From positions 3,894,001 through 3,958,000 of the forward strand of contig OY727099.1 in NCBI GenBank assembly GCA_963402885.1: DNA of 64,000 nucleotides, written 5' to 3'. The stretch comes from Antedon bifida (Eukaryota > Echinodermata > Crinoidea > Comatulida > Antedonidae). The stretch's first letter is position 1. Every line of letters starts with the position of its first letter. Of the stretch, positions 24,866-36,749 are shown piece by piece. A model generated the notes under the pieces. The model had not been told where the DNA came from, ran no database searches, and saw only the letters and a list, made by a program, of their open reading frames with translations. A program made the translations under genes and the position numbers.

Positions 24866-24990
24866 TAAGCTTGGTTCCCACTTGGACGCAACGCAATGAT
24901 CCGCAAGTAATTTGACCAATCACGTCGCTTGTGATTGGCAACTCACTTGCGTTGCGCCTATGGCGTTTCATTGCGTCCAAGTGGGAACCA
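24866..24990. mobile_element. MITE family A, short variant
   Basis: AAGCTTGGTTCCCACTTGGACG and CGTCCAAGTGGGAACCA termini, with TTGACCAATCACGTCGCTTGTGATTGGC in the centre. Confidence 0.75.
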
Positions 24991-25038
24991 TTTATAGTGT
25001 AGATTATTAGGCATTTTTGCATTTAGTTATCTAATTCT

Positions 25039-25180
25039 AAAGATCTATCTACTCTATCAAACTAGTCTGACAAAAAAAACTATGATGTGCCCAAATATGG
25101 TAATGATATGACATCACCATGTCCATACATGGGGACATCACTTTTTTCACATAACGTTTGATAGTGTAGACAGAGCTTAA
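25039..25180. mobile_element. MITE family B
   Basis: AAGATCTATCTACTCTATCAAACTAG and CGTTTGATAGTGTAGACAGAGCTT termini, with one copy of the TGCCCAAATATGGTAATGATATG core. Confidence 0.75.
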
Positions 25181-26299
25181 GACATAGTTTACTCTCTTCA
25201 AAATTAATGTTTCTTTTATTTTCTTCTTGCTACGTTCTTTCATTTGTGACTGTGGTATGGACATAAATAGACTCTCGAGAAATATGGCTTCGGATTCGTA
25301 TGAAAGCACTCTTCTCTTCTACCTTTCCTTTAAATAAATATGTGAAAGAATTTAATTAGTCTGAATGGTGATTATAGCTTAGTTTTTAGAGATTGTAAAG
25401 CAAGATAGCATGGTTTTGGATGCTCTAAACTGACTCGTTTCGGTGGTTAATAAACACATAAAACTTTAGTTTAGCATGTTAATTATGATGTACAAAATAT
25501 AAAGTTATACGGTACAAATAATAATTGTATGAGAAAATGTCAAGATAGCTACCTAGATTAACTACCTTCTTGTTAGGTAAAAAATGGTTTGTTCTTCTAA
25601 ATGTATTAATCCGTTTATTACAGCAAGATTTTAAATAATAATGTTTTAAAAATAGTATACAAATAATTAATGCTTATGAGTGAAATTTGGATAATCTTTT
25701 TCATGAGATGACAATATAGCATTATCTTGTACCGAAAGAAAATATTTAATTATATCATTAATGTGAAGAACTATGATAAAAGAAATACTGAAATGAGAAT
25801 CATCATTGTATTATAATGAATAAATGTCTTGAAATAAACATAAAACAAAATTGTCTGTCATTTTTTGAAAGGTACTTGTTTGACGGGTTTGTTTGTGAGT
25901 TATACTTTGGTTATGCAACACACGTGAGCTATTTTCCTTAAACACACAAGTATTCCTGGTATATCAATACATTTGATTAAAAATTCACTTTTTATTCGCT
26001 TGGATGACACATTTCAAATTAATATAACACTAATAAAACACTTATGATGTTTAAAATAATAGTATAACTATAACTTATAAGTATACTATAAGTTTATTAA
26101 CATTAGCAGTCATTTATATATTTTTGAAACACGTTTCTTTGAGTCGTTCATATCTCATTGCTGCTTTAAGATTAACTTGAAACATATAATGAAAACGCCA
26201 GACACCAATGTCAAATCAAAAAGGCTTATAGGAAACGAAAAGAAATATGTATTAGCCAACATGTTAATGTAGTCCGTATATACGTAGGTTATAGGTAGG

Positions 26300-26395
26300 T
26301 ATGTATTCGGACGGAGCTTGAAATTCTAAAAGCATTAGACAACGAAGGCATCATTGATTAGTACAAGCGAGATGTTAAATTTTTAAAGTAAACAC
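26300..26395 (+). pseudogene. Relic of a third sialyltransferase terminal exon
   Basis: The reading LKALDNEGIID is followed by a TAG where the paralogues have TGG (Trp), then YKRDVKF. Only the last ~30 codons remain. The sequence at 25730-25880 also matches 34540-34670 downstream of the second copy, supporting an older duplication of the locus. Confidence 0.7.
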
Positions 26396-27829
26396 ATAAG
26401 GTAGCCTATACACACGCACAAGTCTTTTTACACGTATAGCGCAAGTATATTCTTGACGTTTGATTTGTTGTTTTCGTACCGATACGAGGGGCATTTGTAA
26501 TTTCTTTTATATTCAACGAAAATGTGATATCCACATGGTTCTATTCAACAAGCTCGTGTTTTTTTTTAATTGTTTTTGTCACTGAATGAATAATGCGACA
26601 GTTAATGATAAATGCTAAACTGTGATGTAGGTAGACCTATAGATTTGTAATGTAGGGCCTACTGCCACAATTTGACGAAACGTTTGTAGCTTCAGTCTTT
26701 TTTTCTATTTCGTGTCAACGAGGGATAACAAATCCTAGCACCACCACTAGGCCTATGGCTATTATCAATCAATAATCACAGTGCAGCTTCCCGCTTCCTG
26801 ATTGTGTATGAGTGTTGTTGCCCCATTCAACAATATTGCTTTTTAAAGTGTTTAATCAAATGACTATTGATTATTTTGCTGCTTATTTTAAGCACTTATT
26901 CTATCCGATTCCCAGTGTATCTCCACATGCAACAATATTTCTCCAGTATCTTAGAAATATGTGGTAATACAGCATCGTATGTCAGATGGTCCAGTAAAAA
27001 TATGGTTGAACCTAGAACAAATTGCAACAGAATTTTTGTTTTATTTGGTTGATATGGTGAACATGAACATCATATCCAAAGTTTACCAAAATCGGACATC
27101 GGGAAGTGGGTTAATTAGCATAAATTCAAAATGGCCGCCATTTGCTATTTTAAAGCCCCATATCTCCTTAACGGTTGGATTTAAGTGCATTACGAGTAGA
27201 TATAAATGTGATAATTAACATTCTAATTAGCATATTTAAATTTCCATATGACGTACCCATGACGTCATATGGTAGTTGTGACGTCATAAATTATGTTATA
27301 AATGCTTAAATGACATTATACTATGCGAACAATTTAGAAACTGCAGAAAACAAGTTTCCTAACATTCTCCTTGTTGAAATGAACATAATTTTCCAAAGTT
27401 TACCAAAATCGGACGTCAGGAAGTGTGTTAATTAGCATAAATTCAAAATGGCCGCTATTTACTATATCATTTTGAAGCCCTATATCTCCTTAATGGTGGT
27501 TTTAGACCACCAAAGTGCATTGCGAGTTTCATTTCAATTTCATTTCATTTCATTTCAAAAGACATTTATTTTCCTCCATAGCAAAACAGTACAAAATAAT
27601 AAACAAAAATGGTAAGGAATATAAAAAATGAAATAGATGTTTGTTGTATAAACAACAGAAAAGTGAATTTAAGAAAATTGGCTATGGAGGATGGAGGAAG
27701 GCATAATCCCGAGAAGATGAGGAAATCTTGTGCTGGGTATGCCTATGCAAATAAAATGGATAATTGAATAAGAGTGGAAATAAAGAGAAACAAACAAGAC
27801 AAAAAAACGCACACAAAAGGAAAAATAAA

Positions 27830-27900
27830 AAATAAATAAATAAATAAATAAATAAATAAAAAAATAAATATATAAAATAAATAAATAAATAAATTGAAAA
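27830..27900 (+). repeat. (AAAT)n microsatellite in LINE 3' UTR
   Basis: About 15 AAAT/AAATA units. It creates long hydrophobic-looking ORFs on the minus strand that are not genes. Confidence 0.9.
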
Positions 27901-28004
27901 AAATAGATCAATCAAATTGTGGAATCAGAAAATAAAACTCAAAAACCACAGTAGATCAATGTTCAGCAGCATAAATCAAATTGCGACATTCGATTGTTGT
28001 CTTT

Positions 28005-29559
28005 TTAATACTTTAACATTAGGTGTTGTTTTAATTTTTTGGAAAATAAAGAAATTGAAACAGCATTTGTAATTGGGGGTGGTAAACTGTTCATCATTGA
28101 TGGACCGGAGTATCTAATACTGTTTTGAAAATAATTGTTGTTGTGGATAGGTATGTGTATATTAGTTCTAGAACGTGTAGGGTAATTGTGAATAGAAAAA
28201 TTCGGAATAAACATATTGTTTAAATGATTTGGAGAAGTGGAATGCAGGGCGGAGAATACAAATTTGCCTTGTTGCATTATGTTTATATCAATGAGTTTGA
28301 GGAGATTAAGTTTGGAAAATAAATGGGAAGAATGGGACCGCGGTGGAGCGCCAGATATAATCCTGATAGCCTTCTTTTGTATAATTTGCAGTTTACTGAG
28401 GTTGGATACGTAAGTATTGGCCCAGACAATGTTACAGTAGCTCAAATAGGGAAGAATGAGGGAGCAGTAAAGGGTTCGAAGAATATTAAGGGGTACAAAT
28501 GAGGATAACCTAGAAATGATACCAACGCTTTTGGAAGTTTTATTCTCTACTTCTTTAATATGATTTTTCCACGTTAGATTGCTGTCCATAACTACACCTA
28601 AAAACTTAGTTGATTGAACACAAGGTATATCATGGTTGTCAATGGTAATTTTGTTGGCTGATAAGTCAATAGATTTTAATAGTTGTGGGGTCCCAAAGAG
28701 GATGAAGCTACATTTTTTATGATTAAGAGAAAGTTTATTAGCTGCAAAATATTGGGACAAATTGATCAAATTGGAGTTGACAGTATTGAATAAGGATTGG
28801 ACATTTTTGTTAGAATAAAGAACTGTAGTGTCGTCAGCATAAAGGAAAAAATTAAGGAGCTTTGAAGAGAAGTGAATATCATTGATGTATAGAATAAATA
28901 AGAGGGGGCCAAGTAGAGATCCTTGAGGGACGCCGCATGTGATAGGACTAAAAGTGGATATGGAGTGAGAGTATTTGGTACATTGGGCACGATTGGAGAG
29001 GTAACTATTTAAGAGATTAATTGCAGATCCACGGATTCCATAGTGAGATAATTTGTGTAGAAGAATAATGTGGTCAATAGTATCAAAAGCCTTGGAAAGG
29101 TCTATGAAAATGCCGATTGCAAGATGGCGGTTTTCGAAAGCGTCTATAATTTTATTTGTCAGGTCGATGAGAGCCATTGACGTGTTGTGTCCTTTTCTGA
29201 AACCGTATTGTCTGTTGAAAAGAATGTTGAATTTGGTAATAAATGAAAATATTCGGTCATAAATTACTCTTTCCAGGGCTTTTGAAAAAATGGATAGAAT
29301 GGAGATGGGTCGATAATTACAAAGATCAGATTTTGGACCAGATTTGTAAATAGGGGTAACGCGCGCTAGCTTCATCCTCTCTGGGAACACACCGCTGGAT
29401 AAAGCAAGATTAAAAATATGACACAGGGGAAGGGAAATCAGGTCAGCAATGTATTTAATGGCCTTGGTATGAAAGTCATCAATACCTGGAGATTTATTAT
29501 TTTCAAAAGAAGTTATTATTTTGACTATTTCAGACTCATCAACTGGGTTAAGAAATATT
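28005..29559 (-). CDS. LINE reverse transcriptase fragment
   Basis: The frame is open upstream of the first ATG (29390), reading NKSPGIDDFHTKAIKYI, so the ATG is internal. Motifs are in order: RPISILSIFSKALERV, QYGFRKGHNT, DLSKAFDTIDH, GVPQGSLLGPLLFILYIND, FFLYADDTTVLY and KFLGVVMDSNLTWKNH. It ends in a CR1/L2-style C-terminus (RYSGPSMMNSLP). The catalytic aspartates (D in SKAFD, YADD) are intact. It lacks the N-terminal endonuclease, so it cannot retrotranspose alone. Confidence 0.9.
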
Positions 29560-32325
29560 GAAGAGTAGATATAAATGTGACATTAAACTTCCCAATTAGC
29601 ACATTTAAATTACCATATGACGTAAATATGACGAAGGGGGTCAATTAGCATAAATTCAAAATGGCTGCTATTTACTATACCATTTTGAAGCCCTGTATCT
29701 CCTTAGCGGTTGGGTTTAGACAGCCTATGTGCATTACGAGTAGATATATACGTAAAAACCGTTGAAATTTATCATTAAGTTTCCATTTACAAAATCTTAT
29801 GAAAACAGTTATTCTACAGAACCGTATGAAAGGTGATCATCAACTGTATTTCTGAAACTGATTTGTACTCAAGCGCACATCTTGTTTTGTGTTTCCTAAA
29901 ACTACATCTTTTAGAACTTTATCTCTTTAAATTGGTAAAGGAATAAAAAAATATTGTAATAAGGCGATTGTCTGTGGGTCAGGCTATTCAAACCTATCAT
30001 TCCCACAAACTCATCTCAATTCCCCAACTGGAAATTGAGATGATACATGAAATGATAAATGTCATACTGTAGTTTTTAATATAGTCAGCATCTCCATTTT
30101 GCTCTTTCATCTGTTTGGTGTCGATCATTTATGAGACAACAACTTTTTATGATGTTTTATATAATGTTTATCTTTTGAATGCTGTTTCCAAGATGCAATG
30201 AGCATGTAACAGGACACTTCATCCTAGTGTCAACTAGGATGAAGAACCATCAGTTAAAGATACACATCAACGGAATCCAAAAGGGGTTGTTAAGGTAATA
30301 AAGTAATTTTCAAACTTGCCACTATAAATTACAGTATTTAATTTTTCGACAAGACAGTATTCAACTTCCTTGACAGAAAATGTCAGAAAAATGGAATAGA
30401 AACTTTGAATGCAGATGGGGATCTATTAAATATCTTTCTTTGCTATAATTTAAAAAAGCGATTGCGTTTTAAGACAGAAGAAGCAAAAAATAGTGGAATA
30501 ATTGGTACTTAAAGAAAACATCTTAAGGAGCAAATTTGCAACATCTTTGTAATGCTCTGCACTTGTAAAGAAACAGAGGGATGCATTCTATTCAAAGCAA
30601 GAACTGTTCGGTCCAAAATTAAAAAGACATCAGAAAAGCCAATGAAGTAGACTTGCTGTGCCTACATGTATGGTGAAAGTATTTTGACGGCGCCAACATT
30701 ACATTTTCTATGTATGTACTTTGGATGGGAAACTTACTGTGATCCAACTCCATATTTAGGATGGGGTCGAATTATTAAATCCCAGACTCATTACAGAATA
30801 AGGAATCCTGTTTCTTTATATATATGAAATATATGAGATATATATGCAGTTATAACAAGTTGCAGTTGCAGAAAATTAACTGGAATGTTCTATTGCATGT
30901 TGTGAAGGGTGGCCGAATAACTTCTGATACCCATGATCTTAACCTGGATGTGGTAAATGTTCTACTATTTTCATTAATTAATCATTGATTAAAAACATTT
31001 TTTCCTTTCGGTTTCTATATTTTCCCCTTAGAATAATGCCAATTGAGCATTATTGTGACAAAATACACGACGTCATATGTCTTATGACATCATAGGTACG
31101 TTATATGGCAATTTAAATATGCTAATTGGAAAGTTTAATATCACATTTATATCTACTCGCAATGCAATTAGGTGGTCTAAACAAACGTTAAGGAGATATG
31201 AGGCTTCAAAATAGCAAATGGCGGCCATTTTGAATTTATGCTAATTAACCCACTTCCCGATGTCCGGTTTTGGTAAACGTTGGATATGATATTCATTTGA
31301 ACCATATTTACCAGACAAAACAAAAAAAAATTCTGTTGCAATTTGTTCTAGGTTCACCCTATTTTTGACTTATCTTTACTAGACTAATGTGGTGCCTGTA
31401 TCATGTAAGGTTATAGGATAGTAAATTATACTATTCGATAAATAACAGTAATAATCTACTTTCTTTGTAGGTGTTCAACGTATATCATCAGCGCTTTCTA
31501 AAGTTGTATATTATACTTGTATTGATTTCATTGCTTCCGTTGTTTCTTCCATCTAGGCCTAACAGGTAACCATTGTTATCTCCACTTGAAGGAGATTATG
31601 TTTTTTTAGTTCTTGCCGAATCGTATAATACTCTTCATCCTATCATCTAAATCCATCTTTACACATTTATTATTATTTTTGGATTTAACTGAATTGGTGA
31701 AAGTGTATAATTACCATTAATTAGATATAAATAAATAGGCTACTACATAATTATAGGATGCTTGTAAGAATGTGAATACAACTATAATCTGCAAAATGTA
31801 TTTTACAGAATAATACAAGTGCAAGTGATGGAACTTAAAAGAGGGAACAGAAATACAAGTCAACCAAAAAAACCATACAAGAATGATTCAATCCAATTCA
31901 ATTCATTTTTATTTGTTCACGAAGGCCCAGATCAATTGGTTCTCAAATCTAATTATCCGAGTTTTGGACTTTATAATGTATTGTCCGTAATAAACGCACA
32001 CTACTTTTGATAGAATGGATATAAACTGTATGTAGGCTTATGTCCCCGAAAACCGAGAAAATATATTGACGCAGATTAACATTAATTTCAATAAACTTGT
32101 CTATGTTGAATTAATGCAATTATCAACTAAAATACAATGTCAATACATAGAAACCTCTACTTCGTGAATATCGAATATATAAACAAAGGCATCTAGAGGT
32201 TCATCTGAGAAATATTATTGGTATCATTGATGCTAACTTAGCATGGGCTTTACAAAGATAACATAAAAGAATTCTCTATTTCAATTGTATGTTTGTTTGC
32301 CATTTCTATACATTAATGTGATTCG

Positions 32326-33024
32326 TATTAGTAGTCGCGTGCAACGCGACTCTACAGCTCACTATGTCGGTCGGTAAACACTAACTTGTATATGGCCTTG
32401 TCTTGATATCAGTTCCATCTAGCTAAGTCAATTTTTTGCAGTATATTCAGTATGGCCAAGAATCGATGTGGTTATGTTTTCAAGGTGCGCAATCAAAAAT
32501 TACGCGGTCTACGCACGATTTAACGAAATCACGTTTGTAATCATATCTTCACAAGCATGAATCACAATTAAATAAAATTTGGTACTCATAAATTTCAGGG
32601 CATAAATCATCATATGGCAATACAATTACGTGCGTAGCGCATGTAACGCATGCGTACGCGCGCTTAAAATTTTCAAAAATTTTTTTCGATGAAATAAGAC
32701 AACGTTTCAGGCAATTTTAAGCGTTTAAAAATTGCCATGAGTGCGCAGATTTTTGCACGCGCACTGCGCGTTAAATGTTAATATGCACTCTTTTTGTCCG
32801 ATTTCTGCTTTACAACCTTTCTTTAATAATATCATCATATTTGATTCACTTTTCAACTCGAAATTACGTCAAAAGTGACAGGCTACGCACGTGTAAATTA
32901 AAAAAATAAAAATGTTTTTTCAACATTTTTAAACATGTTCAGCAATTTCGGTCGGTTGGTCGGTAAACACTAACTTGAGCACGCGACTGCAGCCATCTAT
33001 ATGGCCTTGTTATATTACACTTCT
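32326..33024. mobile_element. ~700 bp insertion with direct terminal repeats
   Basis: The intron before the duplicated exon matches the intact paralogue up to CTATACATTNNTGTGATTCG and again from GTTTAGGAAAG. In the paralogue (about 40014-40045) these are adjacent, so the extra 700 bp is an insertion. Both ends carry TCGGTAAACACTAACTTG and TATATGGCCTTG in direct orientation, plus a GCGACT..ACAGC-like motif. The interior is rich in ACGCG/TGCGC words and has no ORF. Confidence 0.6.
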
Positions 33025-33136
33025 GTTTAGGAAAGCACAAAATACGCCCGTATTTGATTTTTTTATCTAGATCATACCAATTCATTAAATTAGGACTAAA
33101 TTGTTGAGATGTGATTATTGTTTTCCTTTTCATAAG

Positions 33137-33254
33137 TGTGAACCACGCAATTCGAAGAGGATTTGAGGAAGATGTTGGTACAAGAACTACACATTACGTA
33201 ATGATGGGCAGATCACTAACACACACAAGTAAAGAAGACGTTCCACGAGATAAG
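33137..33254 (+). pseudogene. Duplicated sialyltransferase exon 4 (second half of motif L)
   Basis: Encodes [19 protein letters not shown] and ends VPRDK before GTATAT. It differs from the downstream exon at only a few codons (TR for NK, G for D). Upstream intron sequence (CTTTTCATAAG acceptor) is also shared with the intact gene. Confidence 0.8.
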
Positions 33255-33664
33255 GTATATTTCAGTCATGTTGTTTGGTTGTTTTACTTTGAATTGAAAT
33301 TGAGTTGAAAATCTACTGTTGAAATCATAAATTTTGTTAAAAAACTCTTTATAATATCTTACTAAGATAGAAATATGGAACAATAGCGTCGATGTGAAAA
33401 CAAATGTTATCAAATCTACAAATTATAATTAATTCTGAGACAATAATGATTGGAATTGAATTTCGATTCTTTTGATCTTCGGTTTCCCTCTTTTTTTCTT
33501 TTTTTTGTTTTGTAATGTAAATTTAATTTAGTGATAGGATAAAGTAATATATTAAGATATCTAGAGACGAGTATCTCGAGAAAAAAAAAACACGTACCAG
33601 TATTCTACAACAATGATTAATAATGAATATATTTTAAAATAGTCTTCCATGTTTAACTTTTTAG

Positions 33665-33920
33665 TTGGATTCGAAGAGAGCGTTTCTTTCGGCCAACAAC
33701 TGGTGGTATTATGTTCATGTCAGCACTCCATTGTGGATGTGACTCTGTTGATGTGTACGGTATGGGTAATAATAAACAATATTCTGCTCACTATTACGAT
33801 TTAAAACATCAAAGGTATAAGTACAACCGTGGTCATGACTTTGGACGAGAGGTTGAAATTCTGAAAGCATTAGACAACGAAGGCATCATTGATTGGTACA
33901 AGCGAGATGTTACATTTTAA
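33665..33920 (+). pseudogene. Duplicated sialyltransferase terminal exon, reading frame intact
   Basis: Same acceptor (CTTTTTAG) and length as the exon at 43032. It encodes [35 protein letters not shown] and WYKRDVTF before TAA. Substitutions are mostly conservative, so duplication is recent or selection has acted. Confidence 0.8.
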
Positions 33921-34024
33921 AAGTAAATACAGGACGTTATGCAAACCATTATTATATAATTAGCGTAAGTGTATCTACATTAATATAATTTATGAATGCA
34001 CCAGACAAGACAGAAGCATTAGCA

Positions 34025-34390
34025 AGGTTTGATTTACCATGTCTATATGTTTCCCGATTGCAACCTACGTATGTGAAACATGGGTGATTAACCAAAGAAG
34101 AAAGCCTCTATATATGTATACCATGGACAGCAGAACCAACAAAAGTGTTTGGCACAAAATAGGCAAAAATTTCAAAAACTGCAATACTTTGAACAGATTG
34201 CCAGTTTGGAAAAAAGATTATGTTTGGAAAAAATGAGGGGAGAAGACAAGAGGAACGAATCAGATGGATAGAGGGAATAATTATGTGATGTAGCCAATCT
34301 CCCAGTAAGCAGGTTTGCCAAAATCAAGCGCAAGATCGGCCTGTACGGAGAGTGTACTCAGATGAACGGAACGCGACGAAGATAGAAAAA
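34025..34390 (+). mobile_element. Possible RTE/jockey-like LINE C-terminal fragment
   Basis: Translation includes TYVCETWVINQRRK, and downstream GRRQEERIRWIEG, like the (Y/L)GCETW ... GRR..R..W motifs near the end of some LINE ORF2 proteins. It is frame-broken and short, so the class is uncertain. Confidence 0.4.
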
Positions 34391-36749
34391 GAGCACATTT
34401 CTATGAAACTCATAATAGTCTGCAGCGCTTTACATCCTATCATGTAATTGTATACTTTGAAATAAAAAGTAATTAATTGTTTTTTTAAACTGATTGAAGT
34501 TATCTTGAGATAAAAATAATTAATCAGTTAATTAATGTGAACTATTGATAAAAGAAATACTAAAATTAGAACCATCACTGTATTATTACGAATTAATATC
34601 TTGAAATAAAGGTGTTGCACACAATACCTCAAAACATAAAACAAATTGTTTGTCATTTTTTAGAAGGTACATTACGTTTATCTCAGATTCTTTTCTCTCT
34701 ATTCTAGTAGATTTGACAACATTTGTTCGGTCAATACGACTTATTAAATGTTTCTCTTTTAATCACTGTCTACACTATCACTATCACACTTGTAGGTCAT
34801 CAATCATTTTGGATAGTTTCTTAAAAGAAAGCTGAATATTCATAGATTCCTTACATACTTTTCTTATGAGCATTGGCTTAAAATAGACTGTGTCAAAATA
34901 GCAAAATCTATTTTGAACAAATCTAAAAAATCCTCAAAAACGCGGCAAAATTCAAATAGGGTTTGCCTGTTATCAAGCATTCAGTTGGCAAACCGTTGGA
35001 TTATAGCTAAGTTTGGGGTTAATTTTTTATTATTATAATTGTAAGTAGCATTCTAATTTTTATATCATTCTAATGTTTGATATATAAGGAACAATTATTA
35101 GGTGTTATTTAGTTCTATATATCGTGTTTTATATTCACAATTGCCAAATTAAGATACCTATGTTTGAATGCTAGGAAGCTGGGATCTACCATTTATCACT
35201 CGGGTAATGGTTATGTTTATCTTTCTGTGACCTGTTTAATGAATAGATGGTAATTATTACAAAGTATGGAAATGCTCATACTATACTAGTTTATGTCATT
35301 TTAATTTCTTTGATTAAAAAATGTAATCAATAATTGTGGAAATTCAGTTTTAGTCATAATGGTTGACCCCCCTATATAATGGACGATGACAAGACTTGGG
35401 TTTCATGAACTTGGTATGAACCTATAAGTAGATAGGTAAAGGTACATATTAAAAATCACTGTGTGGTTGCAAAATTTGCACCAAGAGATTCATATGTCTT
35501 TTCAGATAAAAGTCGTCATAGATCATTGGGTTAGGCTATTTATTTATTTATTTGGAATTACACCTTTAGCAGAAAAGTAAAAAAAGACAAAAGCAACTAT
35601 CAACCCCTATCCTTGACTTGAATCTATCTAACCTTGTGGACTTATTTTGATTTTTAACAAATAGTTTCAAATCCATTTGGCCGACTACACTTACCTTGGT
35701 TGTGTAATTTTCTTTTTATGAGTTATAATAGTTTCAAATAGGCCTAAACTACAAAACCACACATAAAGAAATAAACCATGCGAAACAACAATTAGTGTCT
35801 TGTCTGATGTCTTCCCGTTGGGCTGCGTTTGTAAATATGAGTAAGTTATCACTTATTATTTGCTAATTTTATTATATAAGAATTTATATAGGCCTATAAC
35901 ACTAGCAGCGCTGCATAAATTACTGTATACCAGTCTAAGACGAATAGCCGTATCGATTAATAGAAATCCCAATCGAGAGAGAACGCGTCACAGGGGGAGG
36001 AAAAATTGTATTAAGTAAAAGAAAGAATTAAATAAATTTACATCTTTTTATAGATTTTATATCAAAATGAAACGCAAAGAATTGAAAAATAGTTTAAGTA
36101 GGCCTACATTTATAAATCAAATCATTTATAATCAAATTTTATTGTCAATACTTAACTGTCCTTACAATGCATTTAGAACTATTTGGGGACTAGTAATGGT
36201 TTAACATAAAAAACAGCAGAAGTAAATAATACCGAACATTAAACACTTTTTCAATTTACAGATTGTATTATTCGTAAGAATCGAACAATTTTATACTATT
36301 ATTATTTACGAAAACTTTAAGTCTATTCTATTTTCAACTGGACATGCTACAAAAGTGAAATACGAATCTATGTGGATTAAAACGTTTTAAAATATTGCTA
36401 GACCATACTGAAGAGTACTACATCCGTAGTGACACAAACCGTACGGTAATATGAATGGTTACCGTACGTTGTAAGTACACTTTGAGTAGGAGGCTTAAGT
36501 ACGATAATATACGCCATTACAATACAATTAATACAATATGCAATATATATTATATGAATAAATAAAGTTCGAAATGTAAAATCATAATGGCTTGCCTCAA
36601 TTTGTTTTCGGAGTTTGTTCTACTGTATGATGCGATTAATTAAGGCATCAATATGACATAATAGGGGGTAAGCATGTATATTCAGTTATACTCTGTTGAT
36701 AGTTGATAGTACCCTAATAACAACACTAATAAACTATTTTATATTTTAG
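34391..36749. other. Intergenic between sialyltransferase copies
   Basis: 34540-34670 matches 25730-25880 (locus duplication). A solitary family B end lies at 34763-34797. A LINE-tail-like piece (TATTTATTTATTTATTTGG) is near 35540. No coding exon seen; an upstream exon of the sialyltransferase encoding its cytosolic tail may be here. Confidence 0.45.

Larger units (their letters stand above)
23348..26299. other. Intergenic, mostly unassigned
   Basis: Apart from the MITEs at 24866 and 25039, AT-rich DNA with short ORFs (23742-23972, 24181-24396) that show no family motif and no splice context. Confidence 0.45.
27545..29565 (-). mobile_element. CR1/L2-like LINE, 5'-truncated, nested in an older repeat
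   Basis: Minus-strand copy whose reverse transcriptase ORF starts open at the 5' truncation (about 29565) and stops at 28005. A ~450 bp 3' UTR with (AAAT)n follows and the 3' end is a (TGAAA)n-type tail at 27535-27570. No endonuclease domain remains. Flanking repeat sequence is continuous across the insertion (GCATTGCGAG on the left, GAGTAGATATAAATG on the right), which sets the borders to within a few bases. Confidence 0.87.
26970..31400. mobile_element. 4.4 kb element with long inverted termini and internal tandem copies
   Basis: A ~330 bp block (GAACCTAGAACAAATTGCAA, TTAATTAGCATAAATTCAAA, CCATATGACGT) lies forward at 26,970-27,290. It is partly repeated forward at 27,365-27,540 plus 29,565-29,760, and inverted at 31,060-31,400. 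The forward middle copy is split by a LINE at 27,545-29,565. Without the LINE the element would be about 2.4 kb. The interior (29,760-31,050) has no intact ORF. The structure suggests a non-autonomous DNA transposon with long terminal inverted repeats. Superfamily unknown. Confidence 0.6.
31807..33920 (+). pseudogene. Partial, rearranged copy of the sialyltransferase gene
   Basis: Three exon-like blocks copy the downstream gene. 31807-31965 resembles exon 1 (shared YKNDS, QFNS, DNA identity clear across the ACAAGAATGATTCAA stretch) but loses its donor site and frame afterwards. 33137-33254 is the same 118 bp as exon 4, nearly identical, with both splice sites. 33665-33920 is the same 256 bp as the terminal exon, intact to its stop. 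No copies of exons 2, 3 or 5 are found between them, so half of motif L is missing. Joining the 33137-33254 block (phase 0) directly to 33665 (needs two bases) breaks the frame. It is best read as a pseudogene, although the two intact exons could be spliced into other transcripts. Confidence 0.75.

Noticed and set aside
27669..27915. Two overlapping membrane-protein-like ORFs
   Set aside because: They translate an (AAAT)n microsatellite in a LINE 3' UTR.
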